Positions 33,359 through 42,532 of a DNA stretch of 64,000 nt are shown piece after piece (the stretch's first letter is position 1; every line of letters starts with the position of its first letter). The notes under the pieces were generated by a model. It saw only the letters and a list, made by a program, of their open reading frames with translations, was not told where the DNA came from and made no database searches. The position numbers and the translations under genes were made by a program. The stretch lies in NCBI GenBank assembly GCA_018417955.1, contig JACTVC010000002.1, positions 2,604,001 to 2,668,000 on the forward strand. The letters are read 5' to 3'. Origin of the DNA: Laccaria trichodermophora. Lineage: Eukaryota; Basidiomycota; Agaricomycetes; Agaricales; Hydnangiaceae.

Positions 33359-34449
33359 CTACAGGTAGCAACGAGAAAAAGTACTTGGCGGGAGAGCACA
33401 TGGCCAATTATTCTTTGAAATAGCACTTTCCCATTCGTCAGCATGTGACCGATACAAGTCCAAGGCCACACGAGCATTTTCGAGCTAATTTGTGGTGTAA
33501 AACTCTCGATGAGGCCTTGAGACGAAGAAACTCACTGGGTGTAGTTGACCTTCCTGACATCGCCGACACAGTAACTGCCATGCCAAAGTTTGAAGACCAA
33601 TAATTTGGTGGGGAGAACGTAGCGCATTTCGAAACGGCTTTGGAATACCACTCAGTGCTAAACCAACGATAAATTTGAAAAGAAGAATCAGACCTGGTAT
33701 AAGGCTACGTCTCTAGTAGACACAGCGGGATGTGGTATTCCAAGTACTGACAAGAAAACGTTACAAAATGTCGACGTAGAACTGTCAAAAAAGGTCTCAC
33801 CTGAAAGGTCGTTCCATATACCGTGCCCAACAAGAACCTTGCCTTTAATGAGATTTGCGACGTACTGCTGAACAACATTGAAGGCCCAGGCGTCTGCTAG
33901 AAAGCAGAAAACATCGACTGTCGTGAAACTTGGGACATTGAGGTGTGTGACACACGAACCAGAATATAAATCGGACTCGCTAATTCCTGTGGTAACTGAC
34001 CTATAGTCCGTCACCTAAGAGTCCAATACCACCAGTGAGGTGATCGAGGAAAAAAGTTTTTTGAATAACTACCTGCATCGTAGGTGCAACGTAATGATCG
34101 AACACTGTTGAGCCTCGGTAATTAACGATGGACACCCGTCTGTGAGCTCAAGAACCTGAGCCGTGAAATGTCGAGGAAGGAAGAAAAAAACGCACGCCAG
34201 CATCGAGGTAGTACCTCCCGGACCAACCCCAACATTAGCGCACGATATCGCGAGAAACTGGTCAGTGGGTGGAGACATCAAAAGTGATGAATAGACACCT
34301 GTAGAATATTGAAGATACGTACCAGCAATATGGCGGGGTCCCTTATGAAGTTCCCTCGCCAGATGATCAATTAGGTTGCTGCTAGGGTATTTTCGGGCAG
34401 GGTTACAAATTCGGAACCTCTTTTTCCAATTAGTTCTAGTCGGGGGCAT
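33359..34449 (-). CDS. Rex4-like 3'-5' exonuclease homologue, catalytic residues lost
   Basis: Homologous to the REX4/ISG20 DEDDh exonuclease group that trims RNA ends. Exons in order: MPPTRTNWKKRFRICNPAR.., GVYSSLLMSPPTDQFLAI, SCANVGVGPGGTTSMLA, RVSIVNYRGSTVFDHYVAP, VTDYRSVTTGISESDLYSG, VANLIKGKVLVGHGIWNDLS, VLGIPHPAVSTRDVALYQ, PFRNALRSPHQIIGLQTLA, and LENARVALDLYRSHADEWE. The first motif, normally D-C-E-M-V-G-V-G, reads S-C-A-N-V-G-V-G, so both metal-binding acids are gone. The last motif (usually H....EDAR) reads HPLENAR, with Asn for Asp. The middle Asp (WNDL) remains. All splice sites look intact. It may therefore be an inactive relative rather than debris. An in-frame ATG at 34497 would add 16 residues. 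Confidence 0.72.
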
Positions 34450-35586
34450 GGCACGGGGAGGAGTTTGACACAGCGCGAACGACATGCTGAACGACAAAGT
34501 TATTTGCGATAGAATGACTCTGTGTTCTCATAAGTGGGGCTCTCATAAGTGGGGCAGGCTGAAGATTTTCGATCAGGAATGCGATCGAATGCCGGTGCAA
34601 TCGCCTGTTCCCAGGTTAAAGGAAGCCTCAGGCCCTCAGCTGCAAAAACAGTTCAGAAAAGGTACGTCAAGGGGACTTCGGATATTGGACACCTACGAAG
34701 ATCCTCAGATTGCATATTGGATCTGGAGAAGAGCTGCTTATTGCAGATCTAATTCGGCTAGAAAAAAGAATTTCGATGGCAGAACAAGATCACGAACGAA
34801 GCGGGGGACGTGGATGGCGAAGGAGCAAACGTCGGTTGCTCGAGGACAAAGTAGGTAGGCAAGAAGCAAACATGATAGATATCGCTTGGAGAGATATCGT
34901 AAAGCGAGGGAGGTGCTGTGGTCAATCAGTGGTGTGCCGTTGTGCTTCCATGCGCGGGTATGAGTAAAAGGAGAATTAGTGAAAACAGCTACTTGAGAAA
35001 AATCGCAGATCGTTTTGACAGGGAACACGATCGCCATTCGGGGACTTGCTTTGAAAGCTGAAATTTACTTTCCTGGGAGATCTTGGAGAAATCCTGAAAG
35101 GCAGGGAGGGACAACGCAAGCACAACGTCTACGCCAGGCGCCACAGAGTTTCAGGGTCAGAAGAAGCTCGATCAAGCAAACTACATTTCGACACCAGTAA
35201 TTTCTATTGGAATTTCGCCGGTACTTACAAGTTCCTGTGAATATCATATTGCCAATCGCCAACCTCCCGGCTGGAATAGAATTGGATCGTTGAGATCGCA
35301 TCCCACATTTCTCGAGAACATTGCAAACGCCAGATTCTACTTTGCAGCATAGCAGATCGATGTGTAGTTGCCGAGCATCTTATTTGACGGCCTCCGTAGT
35401 TCGCGCAACACAATGCTCATGGGTTCGAAATAGGCGCCAATATTCAGGATGGCAGCCGCCGTCTCTTTGGCGTTGACTCGTCTCCTGAAAGCGTGTAAGC
35501 TCACGATCCGTACCATTTGACGAGGAAGCGAGAGGGCGTTCATCATGGCTAGTATTGTCACCACATCATCGCACGCACTTTGGAGA
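34450..35586. other. Unassigned 1.1 kb region with a 15-bp tandem repeat
   Basis: No gene could be supported. Open frames on the + strand (34710-34967, containing DLIRLEKRISMAEQDHERSG) and the - strand (35337-35564, containing RRVNAKETAAAILNIGAYFE) look mildly protein-like but lead to no domain or convincing exon chain. At 34526-34555 the 15-mer TCTCATAAGTGGGGC is repeated twice in tandem without change. It may contain a short fast-evolving gene. Confidence 0.4.
34526..34555. repeat. Perfect 2 x 15 bp tandem repeat
   Basis: TCTCATAAGTGGGGC occurs twice in a row with no mismatch, just upstream of the Rex4-like gene. Confidence 0.85.
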
Positions 35587-37397
35587 TTATTTGAATTTCA
35601 CCCCCATTTTCAGCCATGCTCGTTTCTGAACCCGGCGCCACAAACGCCTTTCCTTTCCATTCTTGACAAACAGTTTTCTCCCAGGATATCGGAAAACCCG
35701 TTTGAATGGCCAACGCTGCGTTCCACCCAGGACTTCCCTCTCAAACGTCCACGACCTGGTTGCCCGACAAGCCTCTGTCTCTAATTTCCCAATGTGCTTT
35801 ACAAGGTCGCGGCGACCTTCTTTAAGCGCGAGTGTCACCAAACGACGTCGGACGCGTCCATCCTCTACTTGAGGGCCCCATTCCAGCTTGAAAGCCCTTA
35901 CAACATTATTAGCCACGGTTCCGCAGCGTTTAGCGTGACGTAAAGTGGAAAGAAGTAAAAAGAGTGTAGAGGACGTGGGGCGCAGAGAGCGGTGTAGCTT
36001 TAGGAGAGTATTCAAAGTCTGCTGCGTCTCGTAAAGCTTGCGTAACCCCTTTGTGGTCCGGTTAAACGTTATATGGAGGTGAATAATGTCTAGACACCTC
36101 ATGGCGGTTTTCTTCCTCAGCTTTCGAGGCAGAGAGCGGAGGTAAGAGGTCGTGAGCAATAATGCTCCATCTCCCTGTTGGGACTGCAACAGAAGGTAAA
36201 CAATGTGATAGATAGTGTTCGGATGTGTAGTGGCTAAATCTGGCATGTGGGTAGGGCGATGTCGAAAAAGCAATCGTTGACGGGCACGATATAGGAGCAA
36301 AGTATCGGGTCCTTCAGTAACCGTTTCCGCTGCTGCATTTCGCACGACCTCCCGTTGCTCATTAACGATCCAGCGAGCTTTCGGTGGCTTCCTGAGAATG
36401 CCCTTTCTCAGAGACCTACAGAACTCCAGCCAGATGGGCAAAGGCATTTCATGGCGTGGTCGTGAGTTGCCTGGAATGGGACTGTTAGTGGTCTCCATGA
36501 CCTGGCGCCAAGCCCTGTCCCAAAAGCCAGCCTGTATCAGCGACCGGACTTGCAATTTCCAAGTTTCGAAATTTCCCTTTATCTTGCTCCTGCGCATTTC
36601 AGTAAACAGCATCTGTGTGACACCAAAAGATACGTGGCGGAGAGCAAGGGCGATGAGTAGATTGTAAGACCAAGTGGTTTGCAAGTCAGGATATAGTGCG
36701 TGATAGTCCACGAGCACAGGAAGGCTGGGGGTAGGTCTGCAAATTGAAACGAGATAGATGAGGTTCTTCCGCAAAGCATACCGCGTTGTGGGCCGCGGTA
36801 GGCGGAAGGACGGTCCAGCAGGCGAGACTGAAACAGCATTCGTGATAATCGACGATGGTTGTCCCGGCCGCGGTGGCCTTGTCCTTGGAATATGGGCAGG
36901 AGTTATCTCCCTTGGCTGGGAAGATAACCCCGGAATTGAATCAAAGTCCCAGTCGGTGAATGAGTCGGGATCAAAATATGTGACATTGAGAGTGCAGTCC
37001 TTGTACAACTGGTCATCCGTAGGACAGCTGGGATTACCAGCTAAATGCGGGTTTCGTCGAAAACCGGCCACTTTCCAGTCAGATAACCGATTGAGGTCTT
37101 CAACACCGTTAGATGTCAAAGCTAACTTAGAGCTGAATGAAGAAGATATTACCAAAGGTAGCTTCAAACGGACATAATAACGCACCTAGACTTGGCAGGC
37201 GCTGTGGCGACCGCGATATTCCGCTTATATGTAGACTTAGATGCCGTTCTCGTCAGTTTTCGATAACGGGTGCCAACCGCGACTGAGACGGTAGTCCGGG
37301 TATGACGTGCCCAAGCTCGACCAGCAGCGTAGGCGGGAGTAGTGGCCACAGCGGCGACGGGGCTGGTGGGCAAGAGACAAAAGGTGCGATGGAGCAT
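35587..37397 (-). CDS. Basic, probably mitochondrial protein of unknown function
   Basis: No family firmly recognised. Exon 1 encodes MLHRTFCLLPTSPVAAVATT and further Ala/Arg/Thr-rich sequence without acids (ARHTRTTVSVAVGTRYRK), typical of a mitochondrial presequence. A 50-nt intron joins it to one very long exon (about 510 aa). The body is helical and basic: LPVLVDYHALYPDLQTTWSY, LIALALRHVSFGVTQMLF, EMRRSKIKGNFETWKLQVR, and a highly basic end (RKLFVKNGKERRLWRRVQKR). The spacing of helices recalls PPR-like or other alpha-solenoid mitochondrial RNA factors, but no clear 35-residue repeat could be marked out. Length near 590 aa. Probably involved in mitochondrial RNA or ribosome work; this is inference from targeting and charge. 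Confidence 0.6.
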
Positions 37398-37554
37398 GCA
37401 TGGGAATGAGAAATTGGTCTAAAGAATATGGATGACCGTTGCAAACTTGTTGCAAACGGTTGGCCAACTCACAACAATTTTTTGCGAACCAAATGAAGAT
37501 TGTTTATCATGTACTTCTGTTTCAAACATGTATATACATACAAATAACATCTCC

Positions 37555-38813
37555 TCAAAGCTCTTCCATTGCCTGTTGAATCATTCGCCCAACCAGCCAA
37601 CCTACTTTCGACACCCATCTATCCCTGACAACACGCATAAAGCTCGACACTTCGGTCACTTTCGAATCCGCAAAGTTATCAAGCCCACGTTCCCAACTCC
37701 TTACACTTTCACTCCCAAACATTCCTGCTTGCTGATTGACGACTTCATCCACCTTGTCTGTCCAAGCCATCCACTCTTCCGAAAGTTGGGGAATAAGAAG
37801 AGGTCCAAGAGAGGATATGCAAAGCGGTGGCTGCGATAAAAGATGATTTGTAACCGCCGATAGGAAAAGGAAAGTCTCCGAGGGGTGGAACTTGTCTTTA
37901 TGCAAACACTTGATCGTTGATGCCAAGTGCGGTGGCGATGCAGAGGGACCGCATGATGGCTGCGGGGGAAGAGGAACACATGTAAAATAAGGGAGGTACG
38001 ACATGCAGCATGCCACAAAGTCGGTGATGTTCGGTCGTAAACGCGAGAGTATGTAGGAATCCCGCATGCCGCCTTGTTGATTGTGTTGCAATGGTGTTTG
38101 ACTGAAGGCTGTCGAACCACCAAGCCCGTAGCCAGTAGAAGGGTGGACGAACGTAGGGGAATTGGAATAGGGATATGCATCACGTAACTTCTTGGCGGAT
38201 TGTGCGAGACTTTGTATCGCAGTATCGAGTGTTGGCCGAGGGATGAGCGACAGAATTGTGGACTTGAGAGAGGGTTGAGCTTTGATTAGCGAAGAAAGTA
38301 ATGGTAGCAACGACTGTGTAGGAAGACTCGCTGTATTAAAGAGTCAGGACCCGCCCAAGAAACTGTTCGCTGAATCATACCTAGCAAGACGCCGACATCG
38401 ACATCATCCTCTTCAGAGGTACCAGGTGCCCTGTTTTCCTTCGCATCTTTGCCAGCTGCTTCTTGAGAAGGTGCAACCCGTGCACGTTTCGGTGCCGCTC
38501 GTTTAGGCCTTTCAGGTGTTGGACTCCTGTCCATTGATTCATCCCTAGCCCCAGAATACCGACCATTATCCAAATCTTCCTCAAGATCGTGCCTTCTTTT
38601 CTGCACTCTAGAGGAAGAAGGTTGGTTGATGGAGGATGCCAATTGTTGAAATGCAGTAGGATTTGTGTGGCCGGGTGTAGAAGTGCCCCAGGGTGACGAA
38701 GATACAGTGGACGACAAAGGGCTGCCCAAACCAAAACCAAAGCCAAACGGCGAAGGGGCATGTGAGAGAGGTCGTGGGTGAAAGTCAATAGGATGGTGCA
38801 GAACGTTTGCCAT
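37555..38813 (-). CDS. cut8: Nuclear proteasome tethering factor Cut8/Sts1
   Basis: Cut8/Sts1 anchors the 26S proteasome at the nucleus. Starts ANVLHHPIDFHPRPLSHAPS; then a disordered Ser/Pro region, a bipartite-like basic stretch (PERPKRAAPKRARVAP) that may be a nuclear localisation signal, and VDVGVLLGM before an intron. The second exon opens ASLPTQSLLPLLSSLIKAQP, SLKSTILSLIPRPTLDTAIQ and SLAQSAKKLRDAYPYSN, the conserved Cut8 helical core, then ILSRLRPNITDFVACCMSYL. Ends QQAMEEL at 37555. An ATG at 38846 in frame (MTCFLVLPLSI..) would add 11 residues; I chose the internal Met because the family starts with M-A-N-V. About 400 aa. It is divergent from the putative snoRNA host transcript. Confidence 0.88.
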
Positions 38814-38911
38814 GATGGACAAGGGTAAAACCAGGAAGCAGGTCAATGTGAGTATAAAGTAAAGCAGCAGGCGAAGTCACGCAGTGAATTCACGTGACAC
38901 TATTCGCCCTG

Positions 38912-38924
38912 CCCTAAACCTAAC
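38912..38924 (+). promoter_or_regulatory. Telobox-like motif upstream of the snoRNA host
   Basis: CCCTAAACCTAAC, similar to the repeat upstream of eL13 at 5134-5150, lies about 50 bp before the first 5' splice site of the putative host transcript. An E-box-like CACGTG is at 38891-38896. Role inferred from position and from the known use of such motifs at snoRNA and ribosomal protein genes in fungi. Confidence 0.4.
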
Positions 38925-38934
38925 AATTAAAAGC

Positions 38935-39430
38935 GACATCGTGATTGAATTTTTTTCTCCCTATCTTCTCACAAAGGTACGTTCCCTTCCATTCCCCCTC
39001 CGGTGACGAGAATAAGAATCGCTACTTGGAAGCCTACGGGCTGATGAGTTTAAACTATACATATACCCAAATTTCTGAGATCTATCAGCTTTGTGGATCC
39101 TTTACAACCAAACTGAACTTCAATTCTTTCCAGGTCGCCCTCGCACTCGCAGTGCTCTTCCATTGCAACGTGAGTTTCTTATTCACTTTCTTGACGTGAT
39201 GCAACAAATAGAAGTCAAGCCCTGACCTTGTCTCAAGGACAAGTGTTGATGATTTTCCATGCTAATACTGATCCTCCTTCAATTTATTTATCCTTCGACT
39301 CAGTGATACTAAAAAGACTTTTTTTCTTTTCTAGATGCAACTACTACATATTCTCGCTGTCCAGTTTATTGTGTATATTCCGACTCTCCATCCATCATTA
39401 TGAAATTGTAATATACAGAATCAAAGTTCA
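38935..39430 (+). ncRNA. Putative spliced non-coding snoRNA host transcript
   Basis: No credible coding frame spans this region, but splice signals are strong. A 5' site GTACGT at 38977 pairs with CTTTCCAG ending 39133 (157 bp). A 36-nt exon 39134-39169 follows, then GTGAGT at 39170 pairs with a long pyrimidine tract and CTAG ending 39334 (165 bp). Both introns are about three times the usual length here. The second holds a C/D-box snoRNA candidate and the first a weaker one. Exon ends outside these sites are not defined. It converges with the Cas1p gene, whose stop is at 39433. Confidence 0.5.
39190..39275 (+). ncRNA. Candidate C/D-box snoRNA, 18S rRNA guide (snR53-like)
   Basis: Box order is C GTGATGC (39196-39202, last base off consensus), D' CTGA (39222-39225), C' TTGATGA (39246-39252) and D CTGA (39268-39271). 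Between D' and C' a perfect 6-bp hairpin forms (CTTGTC, loop TCAAG, GACAAG). The guide before box D, TTTTCCATGCTAATA (39253-39267), contains the reverse complement of ATTAGCATGGAA, a highly conserved 18S rRNA segment, over 12 nt. The fifth base upstream of box D pairs with the A of UUAG. From memory, this A is the yeast 18S A796 site guided by snR53. Box D lies 63 nt from the 3' splice site, usual for intronic snoRNAs. Weak points: box C mismatch and no clear terminal stem. Confidence 0.62.
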
Positions 39431-39432
39431 TT

Positions 39433-42261
39433 TTAAGAGTCTGCCCATAGCCAATTGAGCAACCACAAGACGCAGATCGCTAGTGTCAATCTGGCCTTCA
39501 CTCCGAATCTCCATTGACCCTCTCTGTACCACATTTTCTGGAGGTTCGAAGATGCTGGCGCTTGCTCAGCCAAGCGGTCGACCCACCTCCTAGGTCGAAA
39601 CGGTGTGCCAGGTTCTGGAGGCAATGGATTGCCGTTAGCGTCTTTTAGGTGGTGATCAAGGTTAGGCGATATGAGAGGTATCGAGACCTCTTGCGCGCCG
39701 TCGGCATCGCTTTCAGAGTGAACAGCGGAAGAATTACCACCCATTGGAACGGTAACAGGAAGTGGTAGAGCATCGGAAGCATTGGCGCATATCCAACTTG
39801 TCATTTCCGCAGTGGCATATGCCAGTCGATCGGAAATGTAGATAAACATGATGGTGGCGAGGACAAAGTTGATGGACCTCCACCGTGTGCCCGGAAGGAC
39901 AAGAAGGATGCCTTTACTATCACCAGCCAGCCAAAAGTGAAACTGGACAATGAATGTTTCCAAAGAACACTTGCCAATGAAAGAAAAAGCCCTAGACGAT
40001 GCGGAGCGCATGATTGGGTTTGCATTTCTTAAGAGAGCGAAAGCCACAACGGGGAGGGGGGAGATGTATGGATGCCAAAGGTTATAGGTAAATTTGGACT
40101 CCTGGAGGAGTTCAAAGGCGAAAAACCATACAAGAATTAATCCCGATAAGGCGATAGCGCACTTCACTGCGACAGGCCAGTATTTGTGGTCCGCAAGGCG
40201 ATAATCCCGCGTCTTGGCCACAGCGATTGCAGTGAGCATTCCAACGTAGACGACCCAGAGATCGAGGTTAACTCTGAATGCCCATTCTCCAGATGACCAG
40301 TGAATCTTGCAAACTCGTGCGAGTAAGTCGAATAGGGCCTCTAATGGCCATTTTGCATGCATAACCCATGTAACTAACGCTGCCGAGAGTGATATCTTGC
40401 AGAGAAGGAGAGGGGTGTGGTCGTTGAGTTGCCGACCGATTGCCATAGTGCCATAGATGATCAGGTACCACATAGAGACGAGTGGAGAGAAGTAATAGGA
40501 AATATAGTCCGTGTTCATAGTGTACGCGAGTATAATCGTCAGGAGATTAAGTCGGACCATGACCTGTAGAGAACGCTTTATTTGGAACAACGAAATTTGG
40601 CGCACAACGTACCTGTGCAATGCGCAAGAAGCCAAAGTCCGCCTTGCGAAGATAGAACATGGTATGTCCGTAGCCTGTCATAAAGAGGTAAGAGGCCACC
40701 AAAACCCGTATTGGGTTGTAAATTCCAGATATTTTTGATGCTCCGAGGTAGTGATATATCAAAATTGCCACTATTGAATGCTAACGATCACTAACTTTCC
40801 ATACGGCAGGCGTGAGAACCATACCTTGCATCCAGCCTTTCCATTCGTCTGTCTGATCACGACTCAAAAACCCTGGGTCTTTATCTACTCGTTTGACTGT
40901 TAACAGCCCAACTAGAAGAGAGCCCAAGGATAGGAAAGCAAATGTGATCGGACTAAATTGTTTCTGCTCTTTAAGCCAGAAACCAGTTCTATCTGCGGCG
41001 TAAAGGAGTGCGACGGAAGAACTGATGATAAATGACGGTAGTTCACGCTCAAGAGGGACGGTCCGAGAACCTATAAGATAACATATGTCAACGATCTCTT
41101 CTGATATTGAATGTAGCAGGACTTTCCTGAAAAGTAGGAGACATAAAGCGTGTAGGGACCCCATAAAATGATACACCCAAGGATAAAAAGCTGTAGAAAG
41201 GACGGTATAGGGTATCGATTGCAACACGTCTTGTCGAACGGGAACCGTTTGGCAAGTTGGTCATTACAACGAAGATTGAGAAGGATATTAGCTTGTGTTT
41301 TGACAAGGGTATCGGAGTAGTGAAGGCCATCTTCCGTTAAAGACGGTAAGAGCATCTGATTAAAGACAAGGGGCAGCGAGACCTGATTGTTTGGCCTGCT
41401 CGGCCTCCTTGAGTGTGTAGGGGGGTTGATACGATGATAGAGGTCTGAATTCATAGCTTCTATGTCCGAGGGGTGAATCGTGGCTGCTCGGGCGGGTGAT
41501 AGCTTTGATGAGATAACTTGTTCAACCGGGAGGACAACAACATGGTCTGCGATCTTCAATTGACGGGAGAGAGCTGTGAAAATGCGCTCCATCTTGGCTT
41601 CCCATGCAGGGATCCCTCCTGAGGCTGGGTAACGTAAATACCATAACCCAGAGCCCAGGATCAGTAGTGAAGGGGGAAAAGGACCATCCAAGCGTTTTCG
41701 GAAAGTAAGTGCATTTTGAATATACGATCCATTGAGATAAGGATCCCAATAGAAGGATACCTGGACGCCACTTTTGGTGTGAAGCTTGTGATCTGCGTGT
41801 TTGCTGTCGGCATCCGCTGGTACGGTAGGCAATGAGGGGTCCAAGACGTGAGCCAGTTGAAAGAAAAGCTTCCTCGTAACAGAATCGCCAACAAATGCTG
41901 CTTCCCGACCGGCGAGACAGTTCGACCCTTCTCCAACGGTGTAGGAGTGGACCATGCAACCTAAGGAAGGATATTAGTCGATTTGAAGATATCAGCCAGT
42001 CAATAAACGCGCCGTCGGGTTGCCAAGTTCGATGCGCCGAATCTAGCCAGCTCCCTCTATTGAGCAAAGAACTGCACTGTATCGGATCTGTCCAGTCTAG
42101 ATATTCCATTTGGTTCTGAGGTTACAACGCGAGTGCTTTTGTGGCTCACCTGAAAGAATGTAACGCGCAAGCCCAGCAAAAAGACCCAAACCTATGGCGA
42201 CGATACAACCAAAGTGTGGCCATGAAGGATTAAGGCCGACAGAAGCCTTGGAGGGAGGCAT
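39433..42261 (-). CDS. cas1: Cas1p-type glycan O-acetyltransferase (CASD1-like)
   Basis: A Golgi-type multi-pass membrane acyltransferase that O-acetylates glycans; in Cryptococcus Cas1p modifies capsule polysaccharide. After an N-terminal anchor ([20 protein letters not shown]) comes a lumenal SGNH/PC-esterase domain: [30 protein letters not shown] (GDS nucleophile block) and the late DGLHYSDT block carrying the Asp-x-x-His dyad. Then follow about ten membrane helices of the Cas1p domain: [99 protein letters not shown] and [17 protein letters not shown]. It ends [14 protein letters not shown] at 39433. Introns are few and short. Start at 42261 ([18 protein letters not shown] after Met) is taken; an upstream in-frame ATG exists at 42309. 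Confidence 0.9.
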
Positions 42262-42532
42262 TTTGTCGCGAAGGTATAATGGAGGCCTCGAAGTTGGCTC
42301 ACCGCTCAAGGCTCGATTTATTAAATAAATACACGTGCACGCTGCCCTGACTCCAAAATTGACGTCAAAATTGGTGCTGGATACAAGTGCTATGGATATA
42401 TGATTCTAGGTATATACAATAATGAAAGTCCATTTGGCGAAAAGATGCCAGAAAACTATGAAAGTCCACCTGCTAGTTGCTGGCCCTGAAGCCAAGGGAA
42501 ATGAACAATCTATTTCTCCCGGGCCCGTTCAT

